Source of the DNA: Candidatus Uhrbacteria bacterium
GTDB lineage: Bacteria; Patescibacteriota; Patescibacteriia; UBA9934; UBA11717
Reading direction: 5' to 3'
Assembly: GCA_003509895.1 (NCBI GenBank)
Contig: DOMJ01000030.1
Span: 3,149 to 30,506, forward strand
Length of the DNA stretch: 27,358 bases
Shown here: positions 1 through 5,271 of the stretch, in pieces
Position numbering within the stretch: position 1 is the first letter of the stretch
Layout: each line of letters starts with the position of its first letter
The notes under the pieces: model-generated
Seen by the model: the letters and a program-made list of their open reading frames with translations, nothing else
Databases searched by the model: none
Told to the model about the DNA's origin: nothing
Translations under genes and position numbers: made by a program

Positions 1-105
1 CTCTACGTCCGAGTCCCTTTTTTCAACACAACCCGAGCGACTTGTGCCGAAACAAAAAGGAAAGAAGAAAATCAAGGTAAGTTAAATAAAGACAAAAATC
101 CATGA
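1..105 (+). CDS. 3' end of an unidentified upstream gene (partial; frame uncertain)
   Basis: Two frames are open from the window edge. Frame 1 runs to a TGA at 103-105 that overlaps the comEC ATG as ATGA, the same 4-base overlap seen at four other junctions here. Frame 2 ends in a lysine-rich tail at a TAA at 83-85. Either could be the true C-terminus. About 30 residues are too few to recognise a family, and no function is proposed. Frame 1 is chosen only because of the ATGA overlap. Confidence 0.35.
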   Translation, partial: LYVRVPFFNTTRATCAETKRKEENQGKLNKDKNP

Positions 106-1313
106 GTAAATCATCTGTATTTCAACTTTTTCTTGTCCTGTGGCTGTGTGGTGTATTTGTGCAGCAACTCATCTTTCGTGATATGTGGCCGGATGTTTTG
201 GCGGGCGAAAGGCAACTTGTGGGTGTTGTGCGCGAGCAAGTGGATCAGCAAGGTTTGGTGCAGCGCGCGCGCGTCCAGTCCGATGGAATTCCCGGATTTG
301 TTCAGGTGGAAGTCGGTTCTTACCCCACGTTACTGGTTGGCGATGTTGTGACAGTTTTGTGTACGATACAACCGATTCGTACTCTTGCCGTGACAGAGTT
401 CCGTTATGATCGCTATCTTGCCAAGGAACACGTGTATGCGGTGTGCAAAGGGTATGGATCACCACAGATTGTGGGTGTTGAACACGGATGGCGACGCACG
501 ATGGATCGGTGGCGGCAAGGATTTGCTGGGCTTATTCAACGTCATTTGCAAGAACCGCATGCGAGCCTCTTGATCGGCCTATTGTATGGGGCGCGGTCTA
601 CGTTACCTGCGGATCTTGTGGATGCGTTTAGGCGGACGGGCACGATGCATATTGTGGCGGTATCGGGGTTTAATGTTACGGTCGTGTCTAACGCCATCCT
701 CTTACTTCTTACGCTTACATTTCTTAAACGCCAACGTGCGTATGCCGTGGTAGTGATAGGGGTTTTCTTGTTTGTTCTTTTTGCCGGTGCCGATGCAGCT
801 GTTGTTCGTGCGGGCATTATGGGTGCGTTGGTGCTTACGGCAAAACACCTTGGGAGACCTCGTGTAACGGTCACCCTCTTTTTGATCGCCGCAAGTGTCA
901 TGCTGCTTATAAATCCACGTATGTTGTTAGACGATGTTGGTTTTCAACTCTCCTTTGTGGCCGCCATTGGTTTGGTAACGCTTGGTCCTGTTTTTCAGCG
1001 CTGGTTTTTCTTTTTGCCAAAAAAACTGAATTTGCGATCTATACTGTCGGAAACGCTTGCAGCAACGTTTGCCACTATGCCTATTTCTCTATGGCAGTTT
1101 AAAACGGTTTCTCTTATCTCGCCAATAGCAAATCTCTTTGTGATCCCATGGATCATCTTGGCAATGTCTTTGGGTATGATGGGCGTTCTAGTGTCCCTTA
1201 TCTCGTCTGCTATTGGGACAGTGGCGTTTTTACCGGTGGCGGTTATTTTAGAAATCATGCTGACATTTGTGCGTGTGTTTGCGCCCTTACCTATTATTGA
1301 CTTCGCTCTATGA
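102..1313 (+). CDS. comEC: ComEC/Rec2-type competence channel protein (membrane part only)
   Basis: ComEC forms the inner-membrane channel that takes up single-stranded DNA in natural transformation. The 403-aa product has an N-terminal membrane segment (about residues 7-26), a short soluble beta-rich region (about 35-120) and then a multi-pass Competence domain. The family motif is visible as TGTMHIVAVSGFNVTVV near residues 180-196, followed by several hydrophobic helices to the C-terminus. It ends without the metallo-beta-lactamase domain of long ComEC proteins. That domain is encoded by the next gene, which overlaps this one by 4 bases (ATGA at 1310-1313), so translation is probably coupled. 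The start at 102 keeps the N-terminal helix but is preceded by C. An in-frame ATG at 183 is preceded by T but would lose that helix. Confidence 0.85.
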   Translation: MSKSSVFQLFLVLWLCGVFVQQLIFRDMWPDVLAGERQLVGVVREQVDQQGLVQRARVQSDGIPGFVQVEVGSYPTLLVGDVVTVLCTIQPIRTLAVTEFRYDRYLAKEHVYAVCKGYGSPQIVGVEHGWRRTMDRWRQGFAGLIQRHLQEPHASLLIGLLYGARSTLPADLVDAFRRTGTMHIVAVSGFNVTVVSNAILLLLTLTFLKRQRAYAVVVIGVFLFVLFAGADAAVVRAGIMGALVLTAKHLGRPRVTVTLFLIAASVMLLINPRMLLDDVGFQLSFVAAIGLVTLGPVFQRWFFFLPKKLNLRSILSETLAATFATMPISLWQFKTVSLISPIANLFVIPWIILAMSLGMMGVLVSLISSAIGTVAFLPVAVILEIMLTFVRVFAPLPIIDFAL

Positions 1314-2221
1314 AAACGAAAAAGATGCTCATTGCCATTATGGCAGGATTGCTTATTCTCACGATCGTGTTTTGTTGGATTGTTTGGGATCAGTCACGAC
1401 GGAAGTTGCAGCAGGTAAAACCGGATATTACGGTGACCGTTTTGGATGTAGGACAAGGGGACAGTGTGTTTGTGGAGTGGTCAAATGGTACGCAGATGCT
1501 CATAGACGGGGGAGTGGATGCCACGGTGCTTAATCGTTTAGGGGAAGTGATGTTGCCATGGGATCGCACGATAGATTACATCGTAGCCACGCACCCGCAT
1601 GCGGATCACGTTGGGGGGTTGATTACTGTGTTAGATCGATTCACCGTTGAGCATATTGTGTTAAATGTAGATGTGTATGATTCGCCAGTCGCCAATGCTT
1701 TTTTGGATGCCGTGATGCAAGAGAGTGCGCAGATCATTGCACCGCGAGACCTAAATCTTGCCGGTGTACGGGTTATGTATCCGACCGACAACGTGCTTCT
1801 TGTGCAAACAGATAACCCAAACGAGACGTCGATTGTTTTGGCAGTTGATTACAAGCAGTATCGGCTCTTATTTATGGGGGATATTGGGGAAACGGTAGAA
1901 CAACAACTTATCCAAGCGCAGATATTGGAGGACGTAGACATCTTAAAAGTTGGTCATCATGGGAGCAAATACTCCTCGTCACGAGCTTTTTTAGAAGTGA
2001 TTCAACCGGAAATCGCTTTGATTTCGGCAGGGAAGGATAATGTCTATCATCACCCGCATCCAAGTGCGCTTCAGCGATTGCTAAATAGCGGAGCTACTGT
2101 TTACCGAACGGACCAGGATGGGACGATTACGATTCGATTACAAGATAACGATTTTTATGTTATTACTGGCAATCAACGCTGGACATGGTCCCGTTGGAGT
2201 GCTATGCTCAGCGCATATTGA
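1310..2221 (+). CDS. ComEC-associated metallo-beta-lactamase-fold hydrolase
   Basis: This 303-aa protein matches the C-terminal hydrolase part of ComEC as a separate polypeptide. Residues 7-26 form a single membrane anchor, so the catalytic domain is probably outside the cytoplasmic membrane. The MBL domain follows: an LDVGQGDS strand (45-52), the metal motif THPHADH (94-100), GDIG (190-193), KVGHHGSKYSS (213-223) and HHPHP (247-251). All metal-binding positions expected for the fold are present. In ComEC this domain is thought to degrade the non-transported DNA strand, and that role is inferred here from its neighbour. Its ATG overlaps the comEC stop. A single-base sequencing frameshift is unlikely to explain the split, because this ORF starts with its own anchor helix. 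Confidence 0.85.
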   Translation: MKTKKMLIAIMAGLLILTIVFCWIVWDQSRRKLQQVKPDITVTVLDVGQGDSVFVEWSNGTQMLIDGGVDATVLNRLGEVMLPWDRTIDYIVATHPHADHVGGLITVLDRFTVEHIVLNVDVYDSPVANAFLDAVMQESAQIIAPRDLNLAGVRVMYPTDNVLLVQTDNPNETSIVLAVDYKQYRLLFMGDIGETVEQQLIQAQILEDVDILKVGHHGSKYSSSRAFLEVIQPEIALISAGKDNVYHHPHPSALQRLLNSGATVYRTDQDGTITIRLQDNDFYVITGNQRWTWSRWSAMLSAY

Positions 2222-2239
2222 GCATTATACGCACAAACT

Positions 2240-2698
2240 ATGTCTATCGAACGAACCGTTGTGTTACTAAAGCCGGACGCATTGCAGCGTGATCTCTTGG
2301 GTCATATTATTACGCGTTTTGAGCGTAAGGGCCTTAAGTTGGTTGGGTTGAAGCTTGCGCAACCTTCCGGAAATGTTTGGGATGAGCACTACTCGCACCA
2401 TGTTGAGAAGCCTTTCTACCCGGGTTTGAAAGCTTTCATGATGCATGGGCCATTGGTCGCAATCGCCCTAGAGGGTATCGGGGCGATTAACGAGGTCAGA
2501 AAAATTGTGGGTGCAACCAATCCACAAGAGGCCGATGCTGGTACGATTCGTGCGGACTTTGCCATGAATATTGCGGCAAACTTGATTCACGCGTCAGATG
2601 GAGCTGAGACGGCGGCAAATGAGCTTAAACGGTTTTTTCAAGAAGAAGAACTGTTTACTTACCAGAAAATTTCAGATCAATACATTGTTGCTAATTAA
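2240..2698 (+). CDS. ndk: nucleoside diphosphate kinase
   Basis: Ndk transfers the gamma-phosphate of ATP to other (d)NDPs through a phosphohistidine. The 152-aa length is typical. Visible family features are the N-terminal ERTVVLLKPDA strand with its lysine, PFYPGLKAFMMHGP (58-71), GTIRADFA (101-108; usually GTIRGDF) and the active-site His117 in NLIHASDG. The gene starts 18 bases after the hydrolase. TATACG at 2226-2231 lies 8 bases before the ATG and could be a -10 box, but no good -35 is seen. A hairpin terminator closes the unit at 2703-2737. Confidence 0.95.
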   Translation: MSIERTVVLLKPDALQRDLLGHIITRFERKGLKLVGLKLAQPSGNVWDEHYSHHVEKPFYPGLKAFMMHGPLVAIALEGIGAINEVRKIVGATNPQEADAGTIRADFAMNIAANLIHASDGAETAANELKRFFQEEELFTYQKISDQYIVAN

Positions 2699-2702
2699 GA
2701 TT

Positions 2703-2737
2703 AAAATCCTGCGTCTGTACGGCGTGGGATTTTTTGT
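2703..2737 (+). terminator. Rho-independent terminator after ndk
   Basis: An 11-bp stem (2703-2713 with 2723-2733, two G-U pairs) encloses a 9-base loop. The T run at 2730-2735 overlaps the end of the stem. It lies 5 bases after the ndk stop and fits the end of the comEC-ndk transcript. Confidence 0.8.
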
Positions 2738-2745
2738 TGTGCGGC

Positions 2746-2774
2746 TTGTTTGATAGCTCAATTTATTGTACACT
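2746..2774 (+). promoter_or_regulatory. promoter of the putative structured RNA
   Basis: A -35 box TTGTTT (2746-2751), a 17-base spacer and a -10 box TACACT (2769-2774) predict a start at about 2779-2781. This is the first base pair of the long helix of the RNA that follows. Confidence 0.65.
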
Positions 2775-2778
2775 GATC

Positions 2779-2985
2779 GTGCCTTACATTGGAGGGCTTT
2801 GTGAACTTCATGAGCGCGTAGAGAAGGCGCGTGTGGTGTGCTTCTCTAGGTGCGAGCACGGAGGAAGGGTGTCTCATGAAAACCACTACAGCTCGTCTGT
2901 GTTGTGCGCATAGTGCAGCGCAGGGGCCAATGTGGGGCACCAAAACATCGAGACGTCGCGGTAAACATCGCGATGTTTTGTTTTT
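2779..2985 (+). ncRNA. putative free-standing structured RNA, unassigned
   Basis: This stretch has no convincing protein gene but folds well. Helix 1 pairs 2779-2792 with 2927-2940 (14 bp, two G-U) and closes the molecule. Helix 2 pairs 2807-2814 with 2873-2880 (8 bp). Helix 3 pairs 2819-2826 with 2841-2848 (8 bp). Helix 4 pairs 2897-2905 with 2915-2923 (9 bp, three G-U). A possible pseudoknot pairs CGAGC at 2853-2857 with GCTCG at 2891-2895. The predicted transcription start matches helix 1, and the terminator follows helix 1 directly. I see no SRP loop signature, no tmRNA ends and no RNase P core sequence. A divergent 6S RNA or a riboswitch-like leader remains possible. Confidence 0.6.
2942..2985 (+). 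terminator. terminator of the structured RNA
   Basis: AAAACATCG (2942-2950) pairs with CGATGTTTT (2971-2979), followed by GTTTTTG. A second copy of AAACATCG at 2963-2970 could compete for the same 3' arm by forming a small local hairpin with a CGCG loop. The U tract also supplies the -35 box of the next promoter. Confidence 0.7.
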
Positions 2986-3007
2986 GCAAATAGCCGCATG
3001 CTATACT
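2978..3007 (+). promoter_or_regulatory. promoter of the site-2 protease gene, nearly leaderless
   Basis: TTGTTT (2978-2983), an 18-base spacer and TATACT (3002-3007). Only 9 bases separate the -10 box from the ATG at 3017, so the mRNA would have about 0-3 untranslated bases and no room for a Shine-Dalgarno site. Confidence 0.65.
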
Positions 3008-3016
3008 CCCAGCACT

Positions 3017-3667
3017 ATGTTAAATCTCTTATTTGATCAACCGGCTTTATTTTTCGTGGTGTTACTGGCCATTATCTTCGCGTTAAGTTTTCATGAATTC
3101 GCGCACGCCTTTATTGGCTACAAGTTAGGAGACACGACCGCACAACGCCTAGGACGACTCACGTTAAATCCGTTGGCGCACATTGATTGGTTGGGATTAT
3201 TGATGTTGGTGACCGTTGGATTTGGGTGGGGGCGACCTGTGCCGTTTAACCCGCACAATCTTAAGTACAAAGCATGGGGTCCTGTTCTGGTGGCGTTTGC
3301 AGGCCCTGTATCAAACTTAGTGCTTGCTCTTGTGAGTGCGGGATTATTTTGGGCGTTTGCGCTTTCCGGATTATTGTCCTCCGGTAATGCCCTTATGATG
3401 TTTTTTGGATTTTCGGTAGTGATCAACCTCGCATTGATGTTTTTTAACTTGATTCCACTCCCGCCGTTGGATGGATCAAAACTCCTTCTTCTCGCTTTAG
3501 ACAAGCCAAAATTTGCGCAAGCGCGATTTTGGTTGGAGACGCGCGGCTTTTGGATTTTGATCGGTGTGCTTGTTGTTGATTCCTTTACGGGCATTAACGC
3601 GTTCGGATGGCTCTTTGCTTTGGTAACACGTGCTGCAAATGGTTTGCTTGGTGGTGCTTTTTTGTAG
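3017..3667 (+). CDS. site-2 protease family zinc metalloprotease (M50)
   Basis: This 216-aa intramembrane protease belongs to the short M50 group. The zinc motif HEFAH is at residues 26-30 inside the first hydrophobic segment. AGPVSNLVLAL (95-105) and NLIPLPPLDG (144-153), with the third metal ligand Asp152, follow in order, and further hydrophobic helices surround them. There is no PDZ domain. Substrates are unknown; family members cut transmembrane regulators or signal peptide remnants. The ATG at 3017 was chosen over upstream in-frame codons because the protein then starts at the first helix, T precedes the ATG, and a promoter sits just upstream. The longer reading frame would run through the structured RNA and its terminator. 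Confidence 0.9.
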   Translation: MLNLLFDQPALFFVVLLAIIFALSFHEFAHAFIGYKLGDTTAQRLGRLTLNPLAHIDWLGLLMLVTVGFGWGRPVPFNPHNLKYKAWGPVLVAFAGPVSNLVLALVSAGLFWAFALSGLLSSGNALMMFFGFSVVINLALMFFNLIPLPPLDGSKLLLLALDKPKFAQARFWLETRGFWILIGVLVVDSFTGINAFGWLFALVTRAANGLLGGAFL

Positions 3668-3728
3668 GAAAGGTATGAGGTGTAAAGTCAAGAGATAGAG
3701 AAAAACAAGTTTTTATTGAGAAAAAGTT

Positions 3729-3759
3729 CAACCGGCCTCCAGATGGGGCCGGTTGTTTT
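3729..3759. terminator. bidirectional terminator between convergent genes
   Basis: A perfect 9-bp stem pairs CAACCGGCC (3729-3737) with GGCCGGTTG (3747-3755), with a 9-base loop and TTTT after it on the plus strand. An A run just upstream (3721-3725) gives a T run on the minus strand. It therefore fits termination of both the protease gene and the minus-strand gene at 3783-4103. Nothing else is seen between 3668 and 3728. Confidence 0.8.
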
Positions 3760-3782
3760 CCTGCGAACGTAAGGCATCGGTT

Positions 3783-4103
3783 TTAGGATCTACGCTTTTT
3801 GCGCTGCGCGGATCGCAGACCCCTGATCGTATCGTAGAACAGGTGACCAACAATACAGCCGATGGCCACTGTCGAGATCGATCTATCCAGACTAAGGGTG
3901 GGCATCTCACGTGCCTCAACGTTCAAGATGATGAGTGGGAGCAGACAGCTCACTATCAGCCCTGTGTAGTTGATGAGATCCACGAGATGGAGTGCTCGAT
4001 TTGAGTCCCAGCTATCCGCTTCGTACTTCGGGAAGATCAACGCCCCGTAGATCAATCCCCACACCAAACAGTAACCAACCGCCAATTCGCTCATCGGGGG
4101 CAT
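3783..4103 (-). CDS. small three-helix membrane protein, unknown function
   Basis: This 106-aa protein is not recognised. Three hydrophobic segments are visible at about residues 7-24, 44-62 and 75-92. A charged loop rich in Asp and Ser lies after the first, and the C-terminus is strongly basic (RKKRRS), which suggests that end stays in the cytoplasm. The start at 4103 is preceded by T like other genes here and has AGGGGGG close upstream, a possible ribosome-binding site. Longer in-frame starts would run across the rpsL promoter and into rpsL. The gene points away from rpsL, and its likely promoter overlaps the rpsL promoter. The hydrophobic pattern, start context and flanking terminator argue for a real gene, but no homology could be tested. 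Confidence 0.65.
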   Translation of the reverse strand: MPPMSELAVGYCLVWGLIYGALIFPKYEADSWDSNRALHLVDLINYTGLIVSCLLPLIILNVEAREMPTLSLDRSISTVAIGCIVGHLFYDTIRGLRSAQRKKRRS

Positions 4104-4122
4104 ACGCCCCCCTTTCCTGTAG

Positions 4123-4151
4123 GTTTTAGCACGCGTTATTGACAAAATCAA
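4123..4151 (-). promoter_or_regulatory. weak promoter of the minus-strand membrane protein
   Basis: Read on the minus strand, TTGATT (4151-4146), 17 bases and TAAAAC (4128-4123) match 4 of 6 consensus positions in each box. The element overlaps the rpsL -35 box and spacer, so the two promoters probably cannot both be occupied at once. Confidence 0.4.
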
Positions 4152-4167
4152 GCCGATCTTGTATCTT
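4139..4167 (+). promoter_or_regulatory. promoter of the rpsL-rpsG unit
   Basis: A perfect TTGACA (4139-4144), a 17-base spacer and TATCTT (4162-4167). The predicted start near 4174 gives a leader of about 80 bases before rpsL. Confidence 0.75.
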
Positions 4168-4253
4168 CGCAGCACCTTATTGTGGCTTTTTTGGGCCAAA
4201 AGGAACATCTTATTCACCGGTTTTGCGGAGTACCTCTTAGGCGGAGGGAAGCC

Positions 4254-4697
4254 ATGCGCAAAATCGTAAAACGTCATAAAATGCCTACGATTAACCAGTT
4301 GGTGCGAAAAGGTCGCCCAAAAGCGAAGCATAAGAGCAAGGTGCCCGCTCTTGGCATTACGCAAGATAGCCTTCACCGCAAACGCGGGAAGCACAACGCT
4401 CCATTTAAGCGCGGCGTCTGTATCCGTGTGTATACCGCAACACCAAAAAAGCCGAACTCGGCTTTGCGAAAAGTGGCTCGTGTGCGACTTTCTAATGGAA
4501 TTGAGGTGACCGCCTATATTCCGGGAGAGGGCCACAACCTACAGGAGCACTCCGTGGTTATGTTGCGTGGAGGTCGTGTTAAAGACCTTCCTGGTGTGCG
4601 CTACCACATTGTTCGCGGCATGTACGATACTCAAGGAATTGAGGGTCGTAACCAGAGCCGATCTAAATATGGAACTCGACGACCGAAAAAGTCGTAA
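4254..4697 (+). CDS. rpsL: 30S ribosomal protein S12 (uS12)
   Basis: S12 lies at the decoding centre of the small subunit. The conserved core is clear: MPTINQLVRKGR, KRGVCIRVYTATPKKPNSAL, ARVRLSNGIEVTAYIPGEG, HNLQEHSVVMLRGGRVKDLP and a GRNQSRSKYGTRRPKKS end. The usual family start is the ATG at 4281 (138 aa). The start at 4254 adds the nine residues MRKIVKRHK. It is chosen because GGAGGG at 4243-4248 lies 5 bases upstream, an ideal Shine-Dalgarno spacing, while 4281 has none. This is one of only two genes here whose ATG is not preceded by T. It is first in its transcript, followed by rpsG. Confidence 0.93.
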   Translation: MRKIVKRHKMPTINQLVRKGRPKAKHKSKVPALGITQDSLHRKRGKHNAPFKRGVCIRVYTATPKKPNSALRKVARVRLSNGIEVTAYIPGEGHNLQEHSVVMLRGGRVKDLPGVRYHIVRGMYDTQGIEGRNQSRSKYGTRRPKKS

Positions 4698-4717
4698 GGG
4701 AGTCTTAAATACAGCCT

Positions 4718-5185
4718 ATGCGAGGTAAAAAAGCCCCAAAGCGAATCGTGAATCCTGATCCAAAATTTGGAAACATGATGGTCGCTAAATTGATTAACTA
4801 TGTGATGATGGATGGAAAAAAGACGATCGCACAAGATGTTGTGTACGAGGCGTTCGCTCTTATTTCTGAGAAATCCAAGCAAGATCCTATTGATATCTTT
4901 ACGGCAGCCATGGAGCATGTGATGCCAAACCTGGAGGTAAAGAGTAAACGTGTTGGTGGAGCGAACTATCAAATTCCTATGCCTGTTCGCGGTGATCGCC
5001 GCATTTCCTTGGCATTCAGATGGATTTTGAATGCAAGTCGTGCCAAAAAGGGATCTCCGATGGCAGATCGGTTAGCAACGGAACTTATGGAAGCGGCAGA
5101 GGGAACCGGTGCCGCCGTTAAGAAGAAAGAAGACGTACAACGCATGGCAGAGGCCAATAAGGCGTTCGCACACTTTGCTCGATAA
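4718..5185 (+). CDS. rpsG: 30S ribosomal protein S7 (uS7)
   Basis: S7 starts assembly of the 30S head and contacts tRNA in the E site. The 155-aa product carries the N-terminal MRGKKAPKRIVNPDP, the NYVMMDGKK segment, VGGANYQIPMPV and the RAKKGSPMADRLATELMEAA helix. Its length is normal. It starts 20 bases after rpsL and is preceded by T. A hairpin follows before fusA, so rpsL-rpsG may be a transcript separate from fusA. Confidence 0.96.
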   Translation: MRGKKAPKRIVNPDPKFGNMMVAKLINYVMMDGKKTIAQDVVYEAFALISEKSKQDPIDIFTAAMEHVMPNLEVKSKRVGGANYQIPMPVRGDRRISLAFRWILNASRAKKGSPMADRLATELMEAAEGTGAAVKKKEDVQRMAEANKAFAHFAR

Positions 5186-5194
5186 GATCAATAC

Positions 5195-5245
5195 GAGGAC
5201 TGGGATGCAGCACATGCGTGTTCGCCCGGTCCTCTTGTTCCTTTA
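5195..5245 (+). terminator. hairpin terminator after rpsG
   Basis: GAGGAC (5195-5200) pairs with GTCCTC (5229-5234), and GGG (5202-5204) with CCC (5225-5227). An inner stem AGCAC/GTGTT caps it. A T-rich tail (TTGTTCCTTT) follows, and its first part doubles as the fusA -35 box. Confidence 0.6.
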
Positions 5246-5263
5246 CTCTTCAATTCCTACATT
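5235..5263 (+). promoter_or_regulatory. promoter of fusA, nearly leaderless
   Basis: TTGTTC (5235-5240), exactly 17 bases and TACATT (5258-5263). Eight bases separate the -10 box from the fusA ATG at 5272, so the mRNA would start at or within a few bases of the start codon. Confidence 0.6.
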
Positions 5264-5271
5264 TTTAACAT

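Noticed and set aside
2779..2940. Assigning the structured RNA as SRP RNA, RNase P RNA or tmRNA
   Set aside because: The SRP GGAAGG/AGCAGC loop, the RNase P GAGGAAAGUCC core and the tRNA-like ends of tmRNA were looked for by eye and not found.
2831..3016. 62-codon N-terminal extension of the site-2 protease
   Set aside because: It runs through the structured RNA, its terminator and the promoter, has no hydrophobic or conserved content, and the ATG at 3017 opens the first membrane helix.
3753..4004. 83-codon plus-strand ORF opposite the small membrane protein
   Set aside because: It has no hydrophobic segments or motifs, begins in the terminator tail and looks like the shadow of the minus-strand gene.
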